A stretch of 18,727 bases of DNA, from positions 4,042-22,768 of the forward strand of contig DLLE01000011.1 in assembly GCA_002477955.1 (NCBI GenBank), written 5' to 3'. The translations under genes and the position numbers were made by a program. Shown here in pieces: positions 1 to 6,004 of this stretch. The notes under the pieces are model-generated. The model saw only the letters and a list, made by a program, of their open reading frames with translations, made no database searches and had not been told where the DNA came from. This stretch comes from Treponema sp. UBA7570. Lineage in GTDB: Bacteria; Spirochaetota; Spirochaetia; Treponematales; Treponemataceae. The first letter of the stretch is position 1; every line of letters begins with the position of its first letter.

Positions 1-49
1 CTAATATTAACAAAAAACAAAGATTTTTTCAAATGGTGTATGCTTTTTT

Positions 50-889
50 CTAAAAGGTATAATAAAGACCGCGCTCTGCAAAACCCGCAAAACCGTCATC
101 TTGAGGTAAAAACTCCCTGTAGTTTTCGCCGTAGTGGCAGAGAAACATTTTTTTGCGCATTTCTGTTGGAAGAGTTAGAAGCTCATTGTAAGAAGAATGA
201 ACAGGACTTTCAAAAAAAGTACATTCATGAAAAATACATTCCGGTTTATAAGTCTGTTCAATCCAATCCAGCATTGGACGGTCAAATTTTGTGTCTCCGC
301 TAAAGAAAATTCTGTCATCTATTAAAACTCCGACAGAATAAAAAATTTTGTTCCAGTCTGCATTTGGGCAAAGAATATGCCTTGTTCGTACAAGTTTTAA
401 GTTTATTGAACCTGCATTTGCCTCGTAAACCGGGCGCGGAGTGTTTTTTAATTCAACTGGGCAGATTTGCTTAAAATAATCGTCAAAAGTAAAAAAATTG
501 TCTATTCCTTTTTCCTCGCCGTAAGAGCAGGCTCCGGCCAGGCTTTTTTCCCAAAGAATTTTTTTGTAAAAATCTGGAACAATAAGCGACGGTTTTTGTC
601 TTGTCATATAAAAATTTGTGTATGCGACTTCTTCAAGGCCGCCAATGTGGTCAGAATGTGAGTGTGTCGGCAAAATCGTGCGGATTTTTGTGAGCGGAGT
701 GTTGTATGTTTTTAAGGCGTAAGAAAATAAAGTTCCGCAGTCAATCAAGACATGATCTTTGCCTTTTATTACAAGCAGGTTGTTCTGAAAATCGACTTTG
801 TTAAAAGCGCTTCCAGTTCCGATGAAAAAAATCTGAAGTTTTCCATTGTTTGTGAGGTTTATACTGTCTTTAAATGTTTCGATTTCCAT
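50..889 (-). CDS. Metallo-beta-lactamase-fold hydrolase (RNase Z-like branch)
   Basis: This is a 279-residue cytoplasmic protein with no signal peptide. The metal-binding motif THSHSDH sits at residues 75-81 (H76, H78, D80, H81). The remaining expected ligands are visible as H171 (RTRHILC), D199 (FFSGDTKFD) and H252 (LCHYGEN). An early GTGSAF turn and an LIDCG strand (residues 48-52) are typical of the RNase Z / phosphodiesterase side of the superfamily. A di-metal phosphodiesterase or esterase activity is likely, but the substrate cannot be read from the sequence. It lacks the long flexible arm of true RNase Z, so tRNA processing is not claimed. The start is supported by GGAAG four bases upstream. 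It lies 59 bp downstream of the HAD gene on the same strand and also has its own candidate promoter. Bases 1-49 beyond the stop show no clear terminator. Confidence 0.85.
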   Translation of the reverse strand: MEIETFKDSINLTNNGKLQIFFIGTGSAFNKVDFQNNLLVIKGKDHVLIDCGTLFSYALKTYNTPLTKIRTILPTHSHSDHIGGLEEVAYTNFYMTRQKPSLIVPDFYKKILWEKSLAGACSYGEEKGIDNFFTFDDYFKQICPVELKNTPRPVYEANAGSINLKLVRTRHILCPNADWNKIFYSVGVLIDDRIFFSGDTKFDRPMLDWIEQTYKPECIFHECTFFESPVHSSYNELLTLPTEMRKKMFLCHYGENYREFLPQDDGFAGFAERGLYYTF

Positions 890-926
890 AGAACTTCCGT
901 AGAACTTTTTCTTAAAACCAGTACAA

Positions 927-954
927 ATTATAACACAATATAATTATATTACAA
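927..954 (-). promoter_or_regulatory. Candidate sigma-70 promoter for the metallo-hydrolase gene
   Basis: On the minus strand, TTGTAA (954-949) is followed after 16 bp by TATAAT (932-927). The predicted start is near 920, about 30 nt before the ATG at 889. The -35 box overlaps the stop codon of the upstream HAD gene. The hydrolase can therefore be made on its own as well as by read-through. Confidence 0.55.
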
Positions 955-1608
955 AACTTCTGGAAGCAAATAAACATCTTTTACACCGTCAACAAGAATT
1001 GCGCCCATTCCAAGTTTTAACGGCAGGTCAAGGTCAATATCGTAACGATCTCCAATGCTTAGACATTCTTCAAATTTTATTTTTTTGTTAAGAGCTGTTC
1101 CTGCGGTTTTTGCGGCAAGCTCAAAAATCTCTCTGGCAGGCTTTGATTTTAGCGTTGTGTCAAGCCCAATGATTTCTGGAATAAGCCCGGAAACTCCCAG
1201 CGCTTCGAGAGTTTTTCTTGCCGTCAGAACAGGATTGTTTGTTACGCAAATGAGATAAAATTTTTCTTTTAAGGCGGAAAGAGTTTTAAAAAGCCTTGCG
1301 TCTGGTTTTAAAAATTCAGCAGGATTTATAAGTTTTTTTCTCCAAAAAATACTTTCTTCAATCGAAATTCCAAAATAAGTAAGAAGGTTTCCAAGGCTGA
1401 TTTTTTGTCCGGAATGTGTGTTCGCCCAATTTTTCCTAAAATCAGAAAAAAGCCCGCGGGCTTCATCAGCGGAAATTTTTCGCATTTGGGCAAAATGTCG
1501 GATTTGACCGTCAATCTGCTCTTTTGCGTATTCAGAATTTGTATAGAGCGTAGAATCTACATCAAAAATCAGAACCTGGACTTTTTCTGGAATAAAATAA
1601 ACCTTCAT
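949..1608 (-). CDS. HAD-superfamily hydrolase, pyrimidine-nucleotidase-like phosphatase
   Basis: This 219-residue protein has all four HAD motifs in order. Motif I is FDVDSTLY (nucleophile D16, acid D18), motif II is the threonine in CVTNNP (T123), motif III is K156 in LKSKPAR, and motif IV is IGDRYDID (D187, D190/D192). The helical cap lies between motifs I and II, as in subclass I phosphatases. The DxDSTLY form and overall spacing resemble pyrimidine 5'-nucleotidase / SDT1-like members. A phosphomonoesterase is expected; whether it acts on nucleotides or a sugar phosphate is not determined. It starts 17 bp after the sugar-kinase stop codon, so the two are almost certainly co-transcribed. 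That makes a sugar-phosphate or nucleotide salvage role plausible, but this is inference. Confidence 0.85.
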   Translation of the reverse strand: MKVYFIPEKVQVLIFDVDSTLYTNSEYAKEQIDGQIRHFAQMRKISADEARGLFSDFRKNWANTHSGQKISLGNLLTYFGISIEESIFWRKKLINPAEFLKPDARLFKTLSALKEKFYLICVTNNPVLTARKTLEALGVSGLIPEIIGLDTTLKSKPAREIFELAAKTAGTALNKKIKFEECLSIGDRYDIDLDLPLKLGMGAILVDGVKDVYLLPEVL

Positions 1609-1625
1609 TAAAATGCAGCGCCTGT

Positions 1626-2888
1626 CTACGAGTGGTCAGCAGGCATAGCCGGAGTGTAAACGTGCGATTTTTTTACAAGGACAAATGCCGCTTCTTCTAT
1701 CGAGTCGTAATATCCGAGCGAAATTCTTGCAAGAATATTGTCGCCTGCAAGTTCCGCATCCACGCATTCAGTCACAACAAACGGAACGCAGAGAGTATCG
1801 CATTTTATCTGAGTCCATTTTTCGTTTAGAGCCTGCCCGCCAGTTACGGTAATGCTTCTCGGCTGTGGAAGTCCTGCCTCTTCCGAAGCCTTTTTTAGAA
1901 TGTTGAGGGCCGCCCAAAGCTGGTGAGTTACATCGTGAATAATCGCAAGTCCTTCTTTTTTTTGTTCATCCGTCAAAATCTGCGGATTTTCAAATGTCGG
2001 AGTGTCTACAATCTGCGCAACTAGTTTTTTGTGCGTAATTTTTGTTTTTAATTCGTCTTCAACCTTTTTCTTAAAATTTGCAAACCTGCTTCCTGTATCT
2101 GGAATAATTACCGCCGCATTCCACATTCCAGGAATAATCGACGGCATTGTGCGGATATTTGGCGAATTGAGCGGAACTGGAGTGCAGAGATTAAGCCCTT
2201 CGCTTGAACCTGAACGGTCGCATAGCATGCCGGTGTCGAGCGTGTCTGTTCCAATCAGCGCAACAACAAAATCAGGAGCGCCGCAAAAAACCAATGTTCC
2301 TTCGATAAGACCAGTTTCTTCAGCCGCCTGTTTTGTAATTTTTCCAGCGAGTGCGCCAGGTTTTACAAATGGAGGCAGTTTTTTGATTTCGTCATCAGAA
2401 AAACCTTCTGCCTTGAGCTGTTCTTCTGTCCAATAAATTTCTCTGAAACGTTCTTCCGGCAGAATTGTTACGGCGTTTCCTGTCAGACGGTAAATCAGGT
2501 ATTCAGGAGTTCCAAAAATCTTGTCAGATTCGTACCAGTGGTGAGTGTGGAGTTTTCTAAAAGCATCCAGACGCGGAATCCACATTGACTTTTTGTCAGA
2601 AACGGAAGTTGGCGCATCTTTAGACCAAAGAAGCGTCAGCCCGTTGCTGCTTACAACCGTCGGCCCGTTGCCGGAAATACAAATCGCTTCAATTCCAGTG
2701 TCCGGCGATTTTTGCTTTAATTCTTCGACAGCTTGTTTTAAAGCCCCGACCCATTCCCGTGCAATTTTCGATTCATCTTTTTCCGTAAAATTCGCGCGTG
2801 CATAGGCAATGCTTTTTGGCGAATCTGGCATAAGCGCCGCTTTTAACGAAGAAGTTCCAATATCAACACAAAGAATAGCATCTTTCAT
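1626..2888 (-). CDS. FGGY-family carbohydrate kinase (XylB-like)
   Basis: The protein is 420 residues when started at the ATG at 2888, which has GGAG seven bases upstream and gives MKDAILCVDIGTSSLKAA, the normal FGGY opening (phosphate-binding DIGTS, residues 9-13). The reading frame stays open upstream to 2972, but that extension falls inside a repeat element and is not convincing. The likely catalytic Asp is in GAPDFVVALIG. A second phosphate-binding segment, VTGGQALNEKW, and the C-terminal GYYDSIEEAA motif are also present. The family phosphorylates sugars such as xylulose or ribulose using ATP. It is shorter than the usual 480-500 residues, mainly in the N-terminal lobe, so the substrate is uncertain. 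It is the first gene of a unit with the HAD phosphatase (17 bp gap). Confidence 0.88.
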   Translation of the reverse strand: MKDAILCVDIGTSSLKAALMPDSPKSIAYARANFTEKDESKIAREWVGALKQAVEELKQKSPDTGIEAICISGNGPTVVSSNGLTLLWSKDAPTSVSDKKSMWIPRLDAFRKLHTHHWYESDKIFGTPEYLIYRLTGNAVTILPEERFREIYWTEEQLKAEGFSDDEIKKLPPFVKPGALAGKITKQAAEETGLIEGTLVFCGAPDFVVALIGTDTLDTGMLCDRSGSSEGLNLCTPVPLNSPNIRTMPSIIPGMWNAAVIIPDTGSRFANFKKKVEDELKTKITHKKLVAQIVDTPTFENPQILTDEQKKEGLAIIHDVTHQLWAALNILKKASEEAGLPQPRSITVTGGQALNEKWTQIKCDTLCVPFVVTECVDAELAGDNILARISLGYYDSIEEAAFVLVKKSHVYTPAMPADHS

Positions 2889-2908
2889 AAAAATCTCCAA
2901 TTTTTTTC

Positions 2909-3019
2909 GGGGCCATTTTTGCTGTCGCAAAAACCGGGTCTTGCGGGGTTTTATTCCAAAAAACAGGCTCATCCGCCAGTTTTTTGGAACGGCTTTGCCG
3001 CCCCTCCAGCCCCTTGTCC
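2909..3019 (-). repeat. Structured GC-rich dispersed repeat, copy 1
   Basis: Read on the minus strand, it begins with GGACAAGGGGCTGGAG (3019-3004) and ends with TGGCCCC followed by an A-run. It shares this opening, the central GTTCCAAAAA block, GACCCGG and the TGGCCCC end with the plus-strand copy at 14396-14513. Predicted pairing: an outer GGGGC/GCCCC stem (3013-3009 with 2913-2909); hairpin H1 CGGC-AAA-GCCG (3000-2990); hairpin H2 TTCCAAAAA with TTTTTGGAA (2989-2981 with 2962-2954); hairpin H3 TTTTTGC-GACA-GCAAAAA (2933-2916). It is much more GC-rich than its surroundings and stops about 15 bases before the kinase Shine-Dalgarno. If the upstream promoter is real, it is transcribed as part of the kinase leader. 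Confidence 0.85.
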
Positions 3020-3047
3020 GAATTTTTTGCTTCGAGGCTTATTTTTC

Positions 3048-3076
3048 ATTTTACAACAATTTGCGGAGATTTGCCA
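3048..3076 (-). promoter_or_regulatory. Weak candidate promoter for the kinase unit
   Basis: On the minus strand, TGGCAA (3076-3071) lies 17 bp before TAAAAT (3053-3048). The -10 is good and the -35 matches only half the consensus. Transcription from here would start near 3041, just before repeat copy 1, and the leader would be about 150 nt. Confidence 0.35.
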
Positions 3077-3082
3077 TTTTTG

Positions 3083-3130
3083 CAAAAAAAAACTGCCTGA
3101 TAAGGACTGAAGCGCCTGTCAGACAGTTTT
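3083..3130 (-). terminator. Intrinsic terminator of the PRPP synthetase gene
   Basis: In the minus-strand RNA, AAACTGTCTGA (3129-3119) pairs with TCAGGCAGTTT (3100-3090) and is followed by a long U-run. One pair is U-G; on the plus strand the same position is a C/A mismatch. The hairpin is therefore better formed in the minus direction, matching the gene that ends 16 bp upstream. Confidence 0.85.
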
Positions 3131-3145
3131 TAATAATTTTTTTAT

Positions 3146-4411
3146 TTATGCCTGAGTTTCTTCTGTATCGTCAGACTTTTTAATCAGTTTGTCGATAATC
3201 GTTCTGTTGTCCAAAAGATCGCTCAAGCTCTGATTGTGATGAATTCTTGTAATTACATTTGCAAAGAGACCAGAAACATTTGTGCTTATAAACCATTCTT
3301 TTTCTTTTAATTCTGGATGGTAAACGGCGTTTGTTCCGATTATTCGGTAGAACTGGCCGTTTTTATAAGCTTCATCGAACAGTTCAATTGCATTTCCTGT
3401 AAAGAACGGAAGCGAAATTGCGGCGATTACCTTTGTTGCGCCCTGTTCCTGCAAAAACTGCATTGCTTTAAGGAGAGTTCCTCCTGTTCCGAGCATATCA
3501 TCTGCAAGGAAGGCAACTTTTCCTTTAACGTCGCCAAGAAGTTTTACGCTTTTAATATTTGTCTGTTTTGCATTCTGAGTTACGACAGAATAATCGCGTT
3601 CTTTGTAAATCATTGCGAGCGGCACTTTTAAGCCTGTAGCATAGAATTTGTTGCGGTCGATTGCGCCTGTGTCAGGGCTTACTACAACTAAATCTTCCTT
3701 GTCAGGACCAGAAAGATTTACAACCTTTGTAAGTTCACGGATAACCTGATAGGAAGCATGTAGGTTTTCGAGATGTGTCGTGTTGAATGCGTTTACAATT
3801 TCGCGAGAGTGAATGTCGAGAGTAATTACGCGGTCGACTCCACGCATTTCGTAAATGTGGCAAAGAAGCGCTGCCGTAAGACCTTCGCGGCCCTTCTTTT
3901 TGTGCTGGCGGCTGTAAGGAAATGCCGGAAGTACAAGAGTGATTGATCTTGCTCCAGCCTGCTGAACAGCATCGATTGTTACAAGAAGTGTCATTACGTG
4001 GTCGTTTACAGAGAATGTAACAACATTTTTTCCGCCGTTCATTTCAATTGGCTGGTGGTTTTCTGCATCTTGAAAAATATAAATATCTTTTCCGCGGACA
4101 GAATCCATCAATTCTGCTTTAATTTCACCGTTTGCAAACCAAGTAAAAGCTGTGTTGATTTTAAAATCTGGCGCACGGTATTTGTCGATTGCTCCGCGTA
4201 CAACAAGGTCAGATGTCACCATATCGTTGCGGAAGTTGATGTCCTTAATCAGTTTGTCTTTGTCTAAAGTATATCGTTTAGAAATTACGTCATTTTTTAA
4301 TGTAAAACGATGTTTGTACATGTGACGAAGATGAGTAATTACTTCGTCCGCAAATGCAGCACCACCCGGACATGCGATTACGCCCAGGTTGGTTGGTTCT
4401 GAATAAGGCAT
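3146..4411 (-). CDS. prs: Ribose-phosphate pyrophosphokinase (PRPP synthetase), long form
   Basis: The enzyme makes PRPP from ribose 5-phosphate and ATP, feeding nucleotide, histidine, tryptophan and NAD synthesis. Visible landmarks are the FANGEI turn (residues 92-97), RGKDIYIFQ (106-114), the ATP/ribose-binding segment LPAFPYSRQHKKKGREG (161-177), LDIHSREIVNAF (198-209), and the PRPP loop ADDMLGTGGTL (303-313). At 421 residues it is about 100 longer than the common 310-320. Most of the extra length is an insertion of roughly 50 residues (about 36-90) between the N-terminal GG and the FxNGE turn, plus a charged C-terminal tail. The ATG at 4411 has GGGAGAA upstream at good spacing. It is divergent from the phnP-like gene and ends in its own terminator. 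Confidence 0.95.
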   Translation of the reverse strand: MPYSEPTNLGVIACPGGAAFADEVITHLRHMYKHRFTLKNDVISKRYTLDKDKLIKDINFRNDMVTSDLVVRGAIDKYRAPDFKINTAFTWFANGEIKAELMDSVRGKDIYIFQDAENHQPIEMNGGKNVVTFSVNDHVMTLLVTIDAVQQAGARSITLVLPAFPYSRQHKKKGREGLTAALLCHIYEMRGVDRVITLDIHSREIVNAFNTTHLENLHASYQVIRELTKVVNLSGPDKEDLVVVSPDTGAIDRNKFYATGLKVPLAMIYKERDYSVVTQNAKQTNIKSVKLLGDVKGKVAFLADDMLGTGGTLLKAMQFLQEQGATKVIAAISLPFFTGNAIELFDEAYKNGQFYRIIGTNAVYHPELKEKEWFISTNVSGLFANVITRIHHNQSLSDLLDNRTIIDKLIKKSDDTEETQA

Positions 4412-4447
4412 TTTATTCTCCCATGAAAATGTGATTGATGTACACTA

Positions 4448-4477
4448 ATACTAGCACTTCAAGCCGGCTGTGGTCAA
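4448..4477 (-). promoter_or_regulatory. prs promoter
   Basis: On the minus strand, TTGACC (4477-4472) is separated by 18 bp from TAGTAT (4453-4448). TGC directly precedes the -10, forming an extended -10. The predicted start is near 4441, giving a 30-nt leader that includes the Shine-Dalgarno. Confidence 0.65.
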
Positions 4478-4500
4478 TAATTTACGCTAGATGTAGTGTT

Positions 4501-4529
4501 TTGACAGAAAATCATGTTTTAACTAAAAT
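4501..4529 (+). promoter_or_regulatory. Strong promoter of the phnP-like gene
   Basis: A perfect TTGACA (4501-4506) and TAAAAT (4524-4529) are separated by exactly 17 bp. The predicted start is about 4536, one or two bases before the ATG at 4538. No Shine-Dalgarno is visible, so the transcript should be leaderless. Its -35 lies 23 bp from the divergent prs -35. Confidence 0.8.
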
Positions 4530-4537
4530 CTTTCTAT

Positions 4538-5470
4538 ATGAAACTGACGATTTTGGGATCAGGAACAAGCCATGGCGTGCCTGTAATTGCTTGTAATTGC
4601 AAAGTTTGTAAGTCTGGAGACAAAAAAGACAATCGGCTCAGAGCGAGCGCGCTTCTTTCTATAAAAAATGGCTCATACGACAGAAATTTTCTTATTGATG
4701 TTGGGCCGGATTTTCGGGAACAGGCTCTTCGCATAAATCTTTGTAAACTTGATGCTGTTTTTCTCACACATCCTCACGCAGATCATATTCACGGAATTGA
4801 CGATTTAAGAATTTTTAGCCACAAGAACTCTAGCGCAATGAACTGCGACGAAAGACTTTCTAAAAAATTTCCAGAAACTGCTGGAAAAGGTCTTGCAATG
4901 TACATGAGTTCAGATTCTGAAAAATGCGTTAAGACAAATTTTCATTATATTTTTATGACGCACGAAAAAGGCGGCGGAACTCCAAAACTGAACATAATAG
5001 ATGTTGATTCGTACAATGAAAAAAATCCGCTTGAACTTGGAGAACTTTGCATTGTTCCTGTTCCGATGGAGCATGGCTGCATAAAAACGACAGGCTGGAT
5101 TTTTTCTAAAAAACTGAATGGAAAAAAACGTTCAATTGCTTATCTTACTGACTGCAATTTTATAAGCGAAAATTCTTTAAATCGGGTAAAAAATACCTGC
5201 TCAGGCGGATTTCTCGATCATCTTGTAATTGATGCTCTTCGTGCAGATAAACACTCTTCTCACAATAATTTTGATCAGGCGCTTTTTTATGCAGATAAAA
5301 TTGGAGCGGCGCATACTTGGTTTACTCATCTTTCTCACGATTTTTTGCACGGAGAAATTCAGAATTATATTGATAAAAAACTGCCGGAATTTGCTAATCT
5401 GCAAAAAATTGTTGAAAACGGCGGAACTGTCTGTCCAGCGTTTGACGGTCTGGAACTGGATTGTAGGTGA
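4538..5470 (+). CDS. PhnP-like metallo-beta-lactamase-fold phosphodiesterase
   Basis: This 310-residue protein begins with LTILGSGTSHGVPVIACNC, which aligns with the start of E. coli PhnP and so fixes the start codon. It carries the three cysteines of the PhnP structural zinc site (CNCKVC, C19/C21/C24), which ordinary metallo-beta-lactamase hydrolases lack. The active-site motif is THPHADH (H77, H79, D81, H82), with further ligand candidates in MEHG (about H178), LTDCN (about D204) and FTHLSHDF near residue 263. PhnP opens 5-phosphoribosyl 1,2-cyclic phosphate to ribose 1,5-bisphosphate. No other phosphonate genes are present here, so the true substrate may differ. An insertion at about residues 95-150 (EKGGGTPK region) lengthens it relative to PhnP (about 250). 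It lies divergent to prs. Confidence 0.85.
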   Translation: MKLTILGSGTSHGVPVIACNCKVCKSGDKKDNRLRASALLSIKNGSYDRNFLIDVGPDFREQALRINLCKLDAVFLTHPHADHIHGIDDLRIFSHKNSSAMNCDERLSKKFPETAGKGLAMYMSSDSEKCVKTNFHYIFMTHEKGGGTPKLNIIDVDSYNEKNPLELGELCIVPVPMEHGCIKTTGWIFSKKLNGKKRSIAYLTDCNFISENSLNRVKNTCSGGFLDHLVIDALRADKHSSHNNFDQALFYADKIGAAHTWFTHLSHDFLHGEIQNYIDKKLPEFANLQKIVENGGTVCPAFDGLELDCR

Positions 5471-5525
5471 GGATTTCGCTTTTTTATAAGAAAAACTTAA
5501 TGCGCTTCGGAATAGATATAAAAAA

Positions 5526-5570
5526 ACTGATTTTGGACAAATTAACGCATAAAATTGGCATAAAATCAGT
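5526..5570. other. Inverted repeat with embedded 9-bp direct repeats
   Basis: ACTGATTTT (5526-5534) and AAAATCAGT (5562-5570) are perfect inverted arms. Inside, GCATAAAAT occurs at 5547-5555 and 5558-5566, spaced 11 bp apart, about one helical turn. The block lies after the phnP-like gene and directly upstream of the rpmB -35. It could be a weak terminator or a protein-binding site; neither can be decided here. Confidence 0.45.
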
Positions 5571-5578
5571 ATTTTGAA

Positions 5579-5607
5579 TTGACATAAGCGGAAGAATTTC
5601 TTAAAAT
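5579..5607 (+). promoter_or_regulatory. rpmB promoter
   Basis: A perfect TTGACA (5579-5584) and TAAAAT (5602-5607) with a 17-bp spacer match the boxes and spacing used by the phnP-like gene. The predicted start is near 5614, leaving a 36-nt leader with an AGG-rich ribosome site before the ATG at 5650. Confidence 0.8.
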
Positions 5608-5649
5608 AATGGAACTCACGTTGAATTGATTTTGAGGTAGGTATATATT

Positions 5650-5880
5650 ATGTCAAGAGTTTGTGATGTTTGCTTGAAAGGTTCAATGACAGGTAACAAA
5701 GTTTCTAAATCATACAACCACACACGCCGCATTTGGAGACCAAATCTTCTTAAAGTAAAGACAGAAATCGCTGGTACAACACGCACTTTGAACGTTTGCA
5801 CTCGCTGTCTTCGCAGTGGTTTTGTAACAAAGAAAATCAATGTTGTTCCTGCAAATGCTGGTGCGCCAAAAGCTGAATAA
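5650..5880 (+). CDS. rpmB: 50S ribosomal protein L28, zinc-binding form
   Basis: This 76-residue basic protein has the typical L28 opening SRVCDVCLKG, the NHTRRIWRPNL block and the KTEIAGTTRTLNVCTRCLR segment. The two CxxC pairs (C5/C8 and C50/C53) form the zinc ribbon, marking the C+ version of the protein. It is monocistronic, with a strong promoter and its own terminator 20 bp after the stop codon. The gene is convergent with uvrB. Confidence 0.97.
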   Translation: MSRVCDVCLKGSMTGNKVSKSYNHTRRIWRPNLLKVKTEIAGTTRTLNVCTRCLRSGFVTKKINVVPANAGAPKAE

Positions 5881-5899
5881 TTATTGAATCTTTCTGAAT

Positions 5900-5930
5900 A
5901 GCCGGTTCTTCGTGAGCCGGTTTTTTTTTA
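5900..5930 (+). terminator. rpmB intrinsic terminator
   Basis: CCGGTTC (5902-5908) pairs with GAGCCGG (5914-5920), with one G-U pair and a five-base loop. A run of nine T follows directly. Confidence 0.92.
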
Positions 5931-5937
5931 TGTCTAG

Positions 5938-6004
5938 AGAACTTTTTGCGTGCGCTAGCCAGCTCAGTTTTAGATACCAGCTATGCACGTTTTTGTTAAG
6001 TTCT
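5938..6004. other. Nested inverted repeat in the rpmB/uvrB convergent gap
   Basis: AGAACTT (5938-5944) matches AAGTTCT (5998-6004), which overlaps the uvrB stop codon. Inside it, CGTGC (5949-5953) with TAGC (5956-5959) pairs with GCTA (5980-5983) and GCACG (5985-5989). A T-run follows the inner stem on the plus strand, so it may act as a second terminator for rightward transcription. No good minus-strand T-run was found for uvrB. Confidence 0.45.

Noticed and set aside
2889..2972. N-terminal extension of the sugar kinase to an upstream ATG at 2972
   Set aside because: The extension lies in the structured repeat, is basic and unlike any FGGY kinase start, and the ATG at 2888 has a good ribosome site and the family's normal opening.
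5941..5992. tRNA-like stretch (AGCTCAG) in the rpmB/uvrB gap
   Set aside because: No acceptor stem, anticodon arm or T-loop can be drawn; the segment is better explained by the nested inverted repeat.
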